The position numbers and the translations under genes are program-made. The notes below the pieces were generated by a model. That model saw nothing but the letters and a program-made list of their open reading frames with translations. It did no database searches and was not told the origin of the DNA. Positions 1 through 11,274 of a stretch of DNA of 64,000 nucleotides are shown one piece after another. Each line of letters starts with the position of its first letter. Position 1 is the stretch's first letter. The stretch is taken from contig CM034238.1 in the NCBI GenBank assembly GCA_019916065.1, forward strand, positions 682,001 through 746,000. Direction: 5' to 3'. Source of the DNA: Vitellaria paradoxa. Its lineage: Eukaryota > Streptophyta > Magnoliopsida > Ericales > Sapotaceae.

Positions 1-159
1 GTGCCAATAATCAGTTGTTCGGCTGGACGCCACGTGTCCAGACGGAACGTGCTCGGCAAGTGGCTACGTGGCTTATGTGAATATGCTCGGCACTGTGCCA
101 CGTGGCACCAGACTAACTTGTTCGGCAAGAGTACAGCTTTAGTATTACTATGCCCAACA
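1..159 (-). repeat. 3' LTR of the Tat element (inner part only)
   Basis: These bases are collinear, without indels, with 10979-11137 (offset 10978); one mismatch was seen. The copy ends in cccaaca, the same terminus as the right LTR. About 738 bases of this LTR lie outside the window. Confidence 0.93.
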
Positions 160-174
160 TTTTGCCCCCACTCT
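160..174 (-). other. Polypurine tract of the Tat element
   Basis: Directly inside the 3' LTR. On the minus strand it reads gagtgggggcaaaa followed by the LTR TG, the expected position and composition for the plus-strand primer of reverse transcription. Confidence 0.7.
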
Positions 175-666
175 GGTTGGGAAAAGATATTTTCCGAGCA
201 GAGTAGCAGAGCAGAATAACCTTACCTCCCTGATCCTTCAACCCTCCTACGCAGTTTGTCGTTTAGTATTTCCCTGACGCGTATCAAATCTGATTGGACT
301 TTTCTCTCTCCTCGTGACGACACGCGCAGTGCCCTTTCAGCTTTTCATCTGCTGCGCCGCTTACGCGGTTTCCCAGATATGAGGTGTTAAAACGTGAATG
401 GTCAGAAATTTGAAAACTGGGGCGGTAATAAATGCCATTTTTACCGCCCATTGCCTTTTCGTTGGAAACGCTTCGGTTACTCTCAGAGATACATACACAT
501 ATACATATATACCTGATTCATCTTCTCTTACTTCTTTTCTGCGATTCGAGTCTACAGATTTCCCTTGCTTCTTTTCCTCTGAGTTTTCGTCCTCGCGAGC
601 TTACACCCTTCCCGTCGTTCTTCGTTCTCGGTGAGTTAATCCTCTTTTTACTTCAAGTTTTCCGTT
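175..666 (+). promoter_or_regulatory. Probable promoter and 5' leader of the antisense gene
   Basis: Region between the polypurine tract and the ATG at 667. It holds a TATA-like stretch (acatatatac, about 503-512) followed by a pyrimidine-rich run of C/T/A at 520-660, as is common around plant transcription starts. A short ORF at 398-634 shows no protein-like features and is taken as leader. The promoter role is inferred from position and composition only. Confidence 0.4.
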
Positions 667-3517
667 ATGGGTAGACTCGCAAACGAGCTAAGTTCTGAGG
701 AGAAAATTAGGATTTTCAAGGAGAAATACCAGATTCCTCAGAACATAGGTATCAGGCTCGCCGAACAAGGCGAGCGTGAAACAGGGGAATTCCCCATAGT
801 GGCAATCACCGAAGGTGGCCTTAGGTTCCCCCTGCACCCCTTTCTTCGCTCTATGATGAGCATTCTGGACCTTGGCCCTAGGAATCTCACCCACAACTTT
901 TATAGAATCGTTAATGGGGTAATAGAAATAAACAGGCGATACGGATTCCACATATCCGAATACGATCTTCTTTACTGTTACTCGATCCAGAAGGTGAGGA
1001 AGGATGAGAACAGGTGGTACCTGAAATCCCGACCAGAAAAGGCCTTGGTCCACATGCTGCCTGATACGATTAAGTCAGAAAGTGACCTGTGCGTCGTCAC
1101 AAGTCACTGGACACACGATCCAGACGAAGATCGTTTTCCAATCGTCCCTCGGGTTTCTTTGGGCCCAGGTTGGTTGATTTCAAATCCTACCAGTTCTTAT
1201 TCTTCTTTACCCTCACTTCTAAGCATACTAACTGTTTGATTTAATATCTGTGCAGGTGTTCAGTCAAAGAAGTTCTGGGCTACTGGCATTCGTGCTGACA
1301 AGGACCATTTGAAGGAGGTGTTCAAATTCCTCGGGGGTCCAGATCTCTATCCCTTTGCCAGAGCGGTTCCGATTCTGTTCAACTTCACCCCCTCTCATCA
1401 GACGTTCATTGCCCCCCTCAAGGTTTCGCAACCTCGGAGGCTATTAGGCGTCTTCAGTGGTGGTTTCGGGCTTCTGCTGAAGAGAAAGAGAACTACTACG
1501 CCTTAAGGCATCCAGGGTGGACTCGCCCCCCTCCATTCGCTATTCCACTTATTGCCGAGCAAGTTCGAGCCCCTCAAGTTGCAGTTCCTGAGCCTTCCGA
1601 ACAGCCGAGGAAGCGACAGTTTGTTCTTTTGGACGAGGAGGAAGAGGAAGAAGAAGAAGTTGAGATACCCCCTGCCTTCGACTACTTCTCGGATTTAGAA
1701 GGGAAAGAAGAAGAAGTCATGGCCCCGAAGATCGACTACAAAAAGCTCGCCATGGCGAAGGCAAAAGGGCAAAGGGCTGGAGAGACCCAGAAGAAGAAGG
1801 CGGACGAGCAAAAGGCTGTTGGGAAGAGAAAGACTGATGAGGGGAGTGCCCCTGCTCCTTCAACTGCCGAGCAAATAATGAAGGTAAAAATGGAGAAGTG
1901 AAAGGAGCAGGAGGCAGCTCAGAAGAGGCCATCTGGTCCTCTTGAGCAGAAGAGGGCCAGGACACAATCGGCGGACGCGGCTCCAACGGCCGAGCAGGCG
2001 AAGCTACCGAAGGAGGACGCCGCGAGGGGGCCAGCACCTTCCAAGGTCGTGCCACCCACCAAAGACGCACCACCAAGAACCTCCGAGCCGTTACCTGCTC
2101 AACCAATTGGGCCCGTGCCTCTTGCCATTGAGTATCCGGCCAATCCCGTTCGAGACTCCCCTCCATTTATTCCAGAAATCCTTATTCCCAGCCTCGAACA
2201 TCCTCAAGGCCGTCCCTTCACTATCCAAGATACAGCCTTCAACCATGCCGAGGAGTATCTCAAGGGTATCCTCCCTCCTCGGGACGTTCATAACACGAGG
2301 AAGAATAGGACGGAGGATATCCACAAGACTCTGATGAAGAACATCATCTCTGTAAGTACTATAATATTCCTTTATGTGAATCCTTTCGTTATTATAATTT
2401 TTCCTAACTTTTTGTTCTTTCTGTAGACTTCTCTCCACACAATGGAGTTAATTGCTCGGAGCCGAGCATCCGAAGCCAGAGCCGAGCAGGATAAGACGGA
2501 CATAAGGGAATTGAAAGCGAGTGTGAGGTCCTTGGAGAAGGAGAACAAGAACCTCCAATCCAGCAATGACGCTCTGGCAAAAGAGAGAAGTCAGCTTCAG
2601 GATGAAAATAAGGAGATTGAGCATCAACTCAACACTGCCCTTGGCCAAGTTGCTGGAAGCATAGCTCGTGTACAATCAATGGATAAAATCCTAACTCATA
2701 AAGACGAGGAGCTGTTAGAGGTCAAGGGCAAACTCTCCAGGGTCGAGATTGAGTTGTCCTCCACGAAGACTGGACAGGAATTACTCTTGAAGGAGTTGGA
2801 GGCTTCCAGGGCCGAGCAAGAGAGATCAAAGCAAGAGCTTGTCAACCTTCGGGCAGAGCTTGCACTGAAGACTCGAGCCCTGGCAGAGAAAGAAGCTGCC
2901 CTCTAAGAAGCCGAGGACAAGGCCAAAGCTGAAATAGAAGCCCAGATTAATGATTGCGTGGATCAGATGAGGGATGCTCACAACGACTTCTTTCTTGAGG
3001 GTTGGGAGGCCGCAATGAAGAAGAACAATGTTGATCCCACCAACCCCATATACAAGGAGGTCCCTTATCCTGATCCAGAACGCCCAATTCCCCAGTTCAG
3101 CTTCGAGCGTCCACCTCAGACTCCCTCAATTCATACTGCCGAAGAAACAATTGAGGAGGGAGAGGTTGAGGTGGATAGTGCCCAGAAGGACACCTCCCAA
3201 GTGCTTGAACAAGTTGATTTAATAGTGGAGAGTGATCCTACTAAGGGAGGAGAGAAGTGAGCCTTTTTGTACATATATGTATTTTTTTTGTCTTTGATGT
3301 AATAATATTGAACTTTTAATTCCAAATGAATGAACGCAATTTGACTTCTCTCTAATCTTGTTTTATTTTTCTCTGTCTTTGTTTCTTTAGAACTGCCGAT
3401 GAATTGATTGGGGAATGCCTTAACTGGTTTGCTGACAGAATTATAAGGAGTGCAGCCGAGGAGTACCTTGACGTTTTCTCCCACGAAATAGCTACAAACC
3501 CTTACAACAAATGTTAA
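667..3517 (+). pseudogene. Antisense extra ORF (aORF) of the Tat element: Transposase_28-like protein with coiled coil, four exons
   Basis: I reconstruct exons 667-1168, 1256-2351, 2427-3256 and 3391-3517, about 850 codons. Introns are GT-AG: 1169-1255 (with tactaac branch-like motif), 2352-2426 (donor gtaagt) and 3257-3390 (donor gtgagc); all three junctions preserve the frame. The N-terminal 170 residues contain a conserved globular block (FPLHPFLRSMMSILDLGP, then a YRIVNG...YDLLYCYSI stretch) resembling the plant putative gypsy-type transposon domain (Pfam Transposase_28). The middle is Glu/Lys-rich and low complexity. Exon 3 encodes a long heptad-like coiled coil (from about 2442), then an acidic tail. 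Damage: one frame change near 1440-1480, in-frame TGA at 1899-1901 and TAA at 2904-2906. AATAAA at 3596-3601 may serve polyadenylation. Tat elements are known to carry such antisense ORFs; the function is unknown. The domain name is from memory of the family. Confidence 0.75.
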
Positions 3518-4522
3518 TGTCTCATTTTAGATTTAGGGTAGCTTCTTTGATTGATAGTTATGTAAAATGTATTGTAACCGTACTCTGAGGCATGTAATAA
3601 AAGCTTATGAATTGTTTCTTGTTGACAATCTGTCTCTCTGTTTGCATATTTTGTGCTTTATATTGAAGTATGTATGGTGTCTGGATTTGTACCACTTTGC
3701 CGAGCAACCACAACTTCTAACAGAAATACTTTAAACAATAAATCCTTCAGAGGTAACAAGCTCATGTAATAATTTGCTTTTCATAAAATGACTTCAAGCT
3801 TTTGTTAAAGAGACATAACTTTAATAAATCTCACATACCTCGATAAGTTCGGTTGTCCTCTTTCTCATAATAACGGAGGTAATTACCTTCTGATAAATCT
3901 TCGCTTTTTAATCTCATGCCGAGCATCGGAAAAGTGTACCTTTATGATATAGGCGCTGAGCTCTTTCGAACATGCTTCTTTTGCTTCCAATTAACAAACC
4001 AAAGAATCTAATCTTGATTTAAAAAATCGTTTCTAGTCGATGAACAAATCAAGATTGGGCCACCATCAGAAATGATGTGGGTTCTCTTTGTACCAATGGT
4101 CGGCAAACCGAGCATGGATTTCTTTTGATAATTCTTTTCAGGAGACTGAGGAATTGAATCTCAGTCTAAAGAGCATGTCCTGGTCAGTAAATAAACCAGG
4201 AATATGCCAACGCTGGGCAAGCCGAGCGTGGCGTCTTTTGATAATTCTTTTCAGAAGACTGAGGAATTGAATCTCAGTCTAGAGAGCATTTCCTGGTCAG
4301 TAAATAAACCAGGAATGTGCCAACATCGATGGAGATGGGGCATGTTTTTTTGTACCAATGCTCGGGAAGCCGAGCATGGCTCTTTTCCATGCCACCACCC
4401 AAAGTGATGTGGCGTCTTTTTGTTGAGCAGGGAGTGATCTCAAGCTTTTGAGTTTGCCTTGCAAAAAGAATTACTTTTCAATAAACGTCCAAAGTCTTTA
4501 ATCAACAAAAGTAAAGAAAGAA
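3518..4522. repeat. Spacer between antisense gene and pol, with about 113-bp imperfect tandem repeats
   Basis: No coding potential. At about 4100-4330 two units share the string tcttttgataattcttttca (starts 4121 and 4234, period 113), each preceded by a GCCGAGC-containing sequence and followed by tcctggtcagtaaataaacc. A partial third unit follows to about 4400 (accaatgctcgggaagccgagcatgg, in pieces). Small ORFs at 4088-4407 are just these repeats. Confidence 0.75.
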
Positions 4523-6412
4523 TTAATGATAGTACAACTTTAGATGGGCTATATTCCACGGTCTTTTGATTGGCTTTCCCTCCATGTCAATTAACTTGTA
4601 GGCGCCATTGCCAAGCACCTCAGAGACGGTGAATGGTCCCTCCCAATTAGCTCCTAGCTTTCCTTCAGTTTGATCTTTCCTGCTTCCCATCAATTTTCTC
4701 AGCACCCGATCGCCAGTACGGAATTCTCTACGTCTGACCCCTTTATTAAATTTCTTCTTTGTCTCTTGCTGGTAGTTGGCTAACCTTAGTGCTGCCAGTT
4801 CCCTTCTTTCATCAATTAGATCCAGGCTTATTCCCATAGCTTGATCATTCTCTCCTCTGTCGAATGATAGGGTTCTGATGCTCGGGAGGCCAACTTCTAA
4901 GGGTATGACGGCTTCAACACCGTAAGCCAGAGAGAAGGGAGATTCTCCTGTTGATCTTCTAGGGGTTGTTCGGTAGGTCCACAGTACTGATGGCAATTCA
5001 TCCACCCATCTTCCTTTTGCCGCTTCCAGTCTTTTCTTGATCCCATTGAGAATGACTTTGTTCGTAGCTTCGGCTTGACCATTGCTTTGGGGGTAAGCTG
5101 GTGTAGAGTAAATATTCTTGATTCCATATCTAGAACAATATTCCCTAAATGGGGCACTGTCAAATTGCGTCCCATTATCGGAAATAAGTGTCCTAGGGAT
5201 GCCGTACCTGGTGATAATGTTCTTCCAAATAAATCGAATGGTGTCAGCATCTCTGATGTGAGCTAGGGGTTCCGCTTCCACCCACTTAGTAAAGTAGTCG
5301 GTGCCGACCACTAAGAACTTCCTATTTCCTGAAGCAGAAGGCAGGGGCCCCACAATATCAAGTTCCCATTGAGCGAACGGCCAAGGGCTGGTAAGCGGGC
5401 TGAGTTCCTGGGCTGGCTGGTGAGGAATGGGAGCGAACTTCTGACATTTCTTGCATCTCCGAACATAGGCCTGAGCGTCATATCCCATCTTCGGCCACCA
5501 ATACCCTTGAGTAATTGCTCGGTGCGCCAGTGATCTGCCCCCAGTGTGTGCTCCACAGACTCCTTCGTGAAGCTCGTAAAGAAAGTCTTGCACTTTATCG
5601 GGATGAACACAGAGAAGATAGGGGCCTGTGAATGACTTTTTGTATAACTTCTGGTCAGGAGAGAGCCAAAACCTGGCGGATTTTATTCTTAGTTTCTTTG
5701 CTTCTGTCTTGTCTTCGGGAAGCGTTCCATCCTTCAAGTAAGTGATAATTGGATCCATCCAAGATGGGGCTAGGTCAGCACACATTACCTCTACGTCTTT
5801 CGTTATGCTCGGCCTCTTTATGACTTCCATAAAGACCTGGTCAGTTAGCCTTATTCGAGAAGAGGCGGCTAGCGTTGCAAGTGCATCAGCATGAGCGTTA
5901 TGATCCCTGCCAATGAGCTCCACGCTAGCTTTATTAAAGCCTTCAATTCTCTTTTTTGCGACTTCTAAATACTCTGCCATCTTTTCACTTCTGGCCAGAT
6001 ACTCACCCTTTAGCTGGTTAGCAACCAACTGAGAGTCAGTCTTTATTACAATATCATCCGCCATCAACCGCCGAGCGATGTCGAGTCCAGGCAGGAAGGC
6101 TTCATACTCCGCCTTATTATTAGTAACCTCGAACTCGAGTTTTATTGCATATTCTATTGAGATCCCTTCTGGTGTAATCAGAACTATGCCCACGCCGCCT
6201 CTTTTTCTAGTAGAAGATCCGTCAACCTCGATTTGCCAAGGTTGTTCGGCCTCATTGTGCTCGGCCGGGGCAGACCTTATTTCAACATGCCATACTTCTT
6301 TTGTTTGACCACAGGCTGGTGTGGAGAATTCCGCTACAAAATCGGCCAGGACTTGAGCCTTTATCGCGGTTCTTGGGATGAATTTTATGTCGAATGCACC
6401 AAGGGAAACTGC
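4523..6412 (-). pseudogene. Tat element pol, C-terminal part: second RNase H and integrase
   Basis: Continues the same frame as the upstream polyprotein after a TGA at 6413-6415. It opens with a short linker, then an RNase H with EVDGSS at about 6230, KAEYEAF, IKTDSQLV and the DHNAHADALA block: the extra archaeal-type RNase H of Tat elements, expected to restore RNase H activity beside the degenerate first one. Integrase follows: zinc-binding HHCC region ending in CKKC, then catalytic Asp (ELDIVGPL), Asp (LISDNGTQF) and Glu (NGQAEATNK). The last two are separated by 35 residues as in the D,D35E family. The C-terminal domain has the WEGPF motif and ends ...LKLYYH. No frameshift was seen across the segment; it is called a pseudogene because the whole polyprotein is interrupted. 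Confidence 0.9.
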
Positions 6413-9400
6413 TCACTTTGCTAGCCGGCCCGATACATCAGCCCTCTTTAAAACATGGCCAATTGGCTGATCGGTGACAACTTGAATGGTGTGTGCATGG
6501 AAATAATAGGCTAACTTCCTGGATGCCATTATTAATGCCAAGGTTAACTTTTCCAGGGGAAGATATCTGGTCTCTGCTCCTTGCATTGTTTTGCTCACAT
6601 AGTAAATAGGACGCTGCTTCCCTTCTTCCTCTCTTAGCAAGACGGCACTGACTGCATGCTCTGAGACTGCCAGATATAGCTGCAAAATATCCCCCGGCTG
6701 CGGTGTTGACAATATGGGGACAGTTGTCAGGTATTCTTTAAGCTTTTCCAGTGCTGCATCCGCCTCAGCATCCCATTGCATCTTATTGGCCCCTTTGAGC
6801 AGTCTAAAGAATGGCCGGCACTTGTCGGATGATCTGCTAATAAACCGGTTGAGTGCCGCTACCATCCCTGTGAGCTTCTGTACCTCCTTTTTAGTGCGCG
6901 GGGGTGAAACAGATTGGATGGCACGTATTTGCTCGGGATCAGCCTCAATTCCCCTTCTGCTCACCAAGTGGCCCAAAAATTTACCTGAGCCAACTCCGAA
7001 GGCACACTTGGCAGCGTTTAATTTTAACCCATACCGGTCAAGGGTAGAGAAAACATGTTGGAGATGTTGGAGATGTGTGTTCGGCTCCTTGCTTTTCACC
7101 ACCATATCATCAATGTAGACCTCCATCGTCTGTCCGAAATCTTTTTTGAATATTTTCGTAACCAGCTGTTGATAGGTGGCTCCAGCGTTCTTTAGCCCGA
7201 ATGGCATAACTCTGTAACAGTATATGCCTCGGGGGGTTATGAAAGAAGTTTTCTCCTCATCAGGGCCGAACATAGGGATTTGGTGATATCCCCTATAAGC
7301 GTCCAGGAACGACATCCTGGAACATCCAGCAGTTGAGTCAACGAGTTGGTCGATCTTTGGCAGGGGGAATGGATCCTTTGGGCAGGCCTTGTTCAGGTCT
7401 GTGTAGTCTACGCAGACTCTCCACTTCCCATTCTTCTTCTTGACCACGACCGTGTTAGCCAACCACTCCGGGTATGAGACTTCCCGAATGGCCTCCGCCT
7501 CTAACAGTCGGCCGACCTCCTCAATGACAGCCTCTGCGTGTTGGAGAGCTGATCGCCTTGCTTTTTGTACCACAGGCTTTACCTCCGGATTCACATTCAA
7601 CTTATGAGTCATGACCTCGGGGGAAATGCCTGGCATTTCGTGTGGAGTCCAGGCGAACGTTCCAATATTCTTCAAGAGCATCTCCGTTAGCTCTAGTTTT
7701 TCCTCGGCGCTCAGGTTAGCGCCGATCAGGAAGAATCTATCATCCTCAACCGGGCCAATTTGATATTTCTCCAAACCCTCTGTGGCTTTCATCTGCGGAT
7801 CACCACCGACATCATCGATCTTTGGCGCGTCCTCGGGTAATTCCGCCAGTTGGACTTGTTCTGGAATCATTTTAGATTTTAGGGCTGCAAAGAAGCACTT
7901 TTGGGAGGTATTTTGATCCCCCAAAATAGAAATCACTTCCCCGCAATAGGGGAACTTCAGCACCTGGTGGTAGGTTGAGGGGACCGCCTTTAAAGCGTGA
8001 ATCCACGATCTTCCTACTATAGCATTGTAGGAAGAGGGAGAATCCATAACAGTGAACTCAACCTCTTGCTCCACCGGACCCACGCGGACAGGAATGACGA
8101 CTCTGCCCAGAGGCCAGACAGGAGCAGAATTGAATCCTATGAGCGGGCATTCTGCCGGTTCCAGATCTTCTTCAGTTAATCCGAGCTTCTTAAATAAGCT
8201 CAGGAACATAACTTCTGTTGAGCTTCCTGCATCTACTAGGATTCTTCTTACTTCTGAATTAAACATGCCCAGAGTGATCACTAGGGCATCATTGTGCGGC
8301 AGCTGAACACCAGGATGCTCGTCTTCATGAAAAGTGATTTCCTCCATGGCGGCTGTCCTTGGACGCTTGTTCGGCTGACCCGCGACGCCCAAGATTTCTT
8401 TACTTGGTGGATTAGGGACATGATTGACGACACTCTGGGGTCGCCGTTCCATATGAATCACGTGGATGACTGCAGGTCTCGGGACATCTCTGCGCGCCCT
8501 GGCCCTTGGTGGGGGTTGAGCCTCTTCGGCTGCCTCCTCCTCGGCAGTCTCTTCTCGTTGCCTCCTTGGCTCTCTATCCTGTGGGGCTGCTTCTCTAGTT
8601 CTGCCATCGTCGACGAACTCTTTAAGGTGGCCTCTGCGCACCAATTCCTCCAGATGATGTCGTAGCGATCGGCAGGCTCCGGTGCGATGCCCCTTGTCTT
8701 GATGATACGCGCAGTAGTTTTTGGAATTCTCATTTCCAGGGAAATCCGGCAGCTTTCCGGGCCATCTGAAATATGGCCTATTTTTTATTTGGGGTAGGAT
8801 CTTGAAGATTGGCTCTTTGAACACCGTATTGACCGCTTCGAAAACGGACTTCCCCTCGTCAATGAATCGGCGGCCGTCTCCCCGTCTTTTCTCTCTTGTC
8901 TGGCCCTGGGATCTCCTTTCTTTCTGCTCGGCCGGCTGTGTCTCGTCCTCCACCTTGGCGTACTTCTCGATTCGGCACATAAGATCTGACATGTTGGCCG
9001 CTGGCTTTTTGGTCAAGGAGAGCCACAGCCTATCCTCCTTCCGCAACCCCAATTTAAACGAGGTGACCGCCAATTGCTCCGAGCATTCTCCCACCTCATT
9101 GTAGAGCTCCAGGTAGCGGCGGGAATAATCTCTCAATGATTCCCCGGACTTTCTTTTCATTGTGAGGAGAACGTCAGCGGTTTTGGGCTGTTTTGTGTTA
9201 GCCAGAAACCGGGTGACGAACTCCTCCGCCAGTTGCTGCCAACACCGAATACTGCCAGGGGGCAGTTTATGGAACCACTGAAGCGCTGTATCCCCCAAAC
9301 TGGAAGGGAATACTTTGCACATGAGGTGGTCATTGCTGTTCCATAATGTCATGGCCTGCATGTAATGACGGTAGTGGGCCAGGGGGTCAGTTCTCCCATC

Positions 9401-9790
9401 ATAAAGATTAAGTCTCGGAGTTTGGAATTTCTCCGGAGGCTCCGCATCGATTATTTCATCGACGAATGGGGAGGCAGAGATTCGCCCCAGGGCTTTCCTT
9501 GCCATCATTCGTGTGCTGTGACCCTGAACGCCCCATTCCTCTGCTTGCCCCCACTTTTCCATCTTCGCCTTTCCTGCTTTCTTACGCTTCAAAGTTAGTT
9601 CTTCTTGGTCCGAGCTATCCGCCTCTTCTGAGTGCGCCTCCAGTACCTTTTTTGAGGAACTCCTTTGGTGATGCGCTTTGATGGGCGTGTCAACATCGGA
9701 TCTCACGTCACGTTTTGCGACGGGTTTAGCACGGCGCGAGTCCTTCCTGAAAGGAGAGACATCACGTCGCGAGCGAGAGCGCACCTCCTT
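6413..9790 (-). pseudogene. Tat element gag, protease, reverse transcriptase, first RNase H
   Basis: In frame with the short ORF upstream, from which it is separated only by a TAG (9791-9793). It ends at TGA 6413-6415, where the family normally has Trp, and the frame continues beyond. Residues counted from 9784: retrotransposon gag domain about 120-280; a zinc-binding-like CAYHQDKGHRTGAC at 358-371; aspartic protease about 505-600 with D-A-G at 518-520 where D-T/S-G is usual; RT about 760-940 with SFLDAY at 825-830 and YIDDM at 890-894; RNase H from about 1030 to the stop, with a degenerate active site typical of the first RNase H in Tat elements. It would produce the capsid-like particle and copy the RNA; as it stands it needs readthrough of two stops. 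Confidence 0.9.
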
Positions 9791-10144
9791 CTATTCATGG
9801 GTGTCCCCGTCATCCTCATCAGTGGGGTCCTCGTAAAGAGCATCGTAACTTTCATCAGATTCCGAGTCGGATTGACCAGAATCAGCTGTATGGCTAGTAG
9901 GGGATTTTCCCTTTTCCTTACTCAATTCGAGCAGAATCTCCTCCAGTTCTGCCTGCTTTTCACTGGCCTTAGCCATCAGCTCCTCTCTCCGTTTCAGTAC
10001 CTCAGGATCCTCCATTTTTCTTCTCCGGGCATGCTCCAGACCTGGAGTCCGGATAACCAACGCGCTCCCTTTAGTTTTGGCAGGAGTGGAAGCGTCTCCT
10101 GCCCGTGGAGATGGTGGTGGGGTAGCGTTTCCTCCCGAAGTCAT
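9791..10144 (-). pseudogene. Tat element gag, N-terminal segment
   Basis: 117 codons from ATG at 10144 to TAG at 9791-9793. Pro/Ser-rich start, then a charged helical stretch (RKMEDPEVLKRREELMAK) and a very acidic Ser/Asp tail. It is in the same frame as the following gag and matches its N-terminal extension. The leader between the PBS and this ATG is about 76 bases. No known domain was recognised in this stretch. A single stop here would block nearly all Gag unless it is read through. Confidence 0.75.
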
Positions 10145-10220
10145 TATGTGGACAAATACTGGAGACTTAACAAAGAAACAAGAAAAAAGCTAGTGAACAC
10201 AATGCTGGGCTAGACAACAA

Positions 10221-10240
10221 GCCCCACGGTGGGCGCCAAA
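10221..10240 (-). other. Primer-binding site of the Tat element
   Basis: Immediately inside the 5' LTR; on the minus strand it reads tttggcgcccaccgtggggc. TGGCGCC-type PBS sequences are usual in Tat and Athila elements. I do not assign the tRNA with certainty. Confidence 0.75.
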
Positions 10241-11137
10241 TGTTCGGCAACAGAAATTTTCGTCGGAACTGCTGACCACGCCAACCGGAAATGCAATTGT
10301 CGACCTGCCGAACAAAGACAGAAAGAAAGGTGACGACCGGAGAGGAGGTCTCAGGCCGGAAAACCCTCCGATGATTAAGTCAGCAAGTCGCTCAAAAAAG
10401 GAAGTTTTATGGAAATAAAGGAGTCAAAGTTTAAGTTGGCAATAGTCAGCTTACCTCTGTGGTTCAGTAGAATATCTCATATATAGTGGTTTGAGTGATG
10501 ATTACAGCATACCTATGACTTGACGTTACGCACACTGCCGTGTCCCTCTTTTCTACTCTTGCTTTAAATGCCCTTCCCCTTCATTTAATGCCTCAGACCC
10601 CTCATTAATACACCGTGCCTTTCATTTAATGCTTCTGGCGGTTTAACACGGCATTACAACCGGAATTTCAGGGTCAGACTGTCTTCTTGTCGCATCAACC
10701 ACCGAATTGTGACGTGGTAGACCGATTTAGTTACATCTCCAGAGACAAGTACCTAGTTCAATCCTAACTAAGGTGCATTTATGGTCACGAGCCTTCTTTA
10801 AAGGCTGTGGGTCCTAGTTTTGACATTTACTGGCCGTCGACAGATAGGCCGAGCAAACTAGCTTTCTCGGCTATAGCCACGTGGTAATACATTGTTTATT
10901 GATGTCGAGGTTCAAGGTACTCTTTGGAGCACTAACTCTAAATCGTGTACTTACGTATAACACTCACGTGGAACTCTCGTGCCAATAATCAGTTGTTCGG
11001 CGGGACGCCACGTGTCCAGACGGAACGTGCTCGGCAAGTGGCTACGTGGCTTATGTGAATATGCTCGGCACTGTGCCACGTGGCACCAGACTAACTTGTT
11101 CGGCAAGAGTACAGCTTTAGTATTACTATGCCCAACA
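10241..11137 (-). repeat. 5' LTR of the Tat element (897 bp)
   Basis: Starts tgttcggcaac and ends gcccaaca on the plus strand, giving TG...CA termini. It is bounded inside by the PBS and outside by cattc. On the minus strand a TATA-like CTATATATGAG lies near 10478-10488, giving a likely transcription start near 10455 and a U3 of about 650 bases. The TGYTCGGC/GCCGARCA motif occurs several times, including at the terminus. Confidence 0.92.
10476..10490 (-). promoter_or_regulatory. Probable TATA box of the Tat LTR promoter
   Basis: Minus-strand ctatatatgag inside the 5' LTR, at a plausible distance upstream of the leader. A TATA role is inferred from sequence and position. Confidence 0.45.
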
Positions 11138-11233
11138 CATTCCAAAATATCAAGATCCATGTATCCTGTTATCTAAAATCTTAACACGGTCAACAACGAA
11201 TCTACATCCCCATATTCAGGTGACAAAATTTGA

Positions 11234-11274
<41 letters not shown>

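Larger units (their letters stand above)
1..11137 (-). mobile_element. Ty3/gypsy retrotransposon, Tat type, with antisense extra gene
   Basis: Nearly complete element read on the minus strand; only the outer part of its 3' LTR lies off the left edge. In element order: 5' LTR (10241-11137), PBS (10221-10240), gag-protease-RT-RNase H-second RNase H-integrase in one frame (10144 to 4523), spacer with tandem repeats, a gene on the opposite strand (667-3517), polypurine tract (160-174), 3' LTR (1-159 and beyond). The 159 bases of 3' LTR visible here match the 5' LTR at all but one position (24 versus 11002), so insertion looks recent. The second RNase H and the antisense gene downstream of integrase are hallmarks of the Tat lineage (Grande, Retand and relatives). 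The base after the right LTR begins cattc; the left target-site copy is outside the window. Confidence 0.9.

Noticed and set aside
9665..10213. 182-codon plus-strand ORF opposite gag
   Set aside because: It lies entirely antisense to the gag frame, which has the recognisable sequence; a shadow ORF.
11236..11271. Long TA repeat as origin or regulatory site
   Set aside because: Simple microsatellite in a spacer; nothing around it supports a function.
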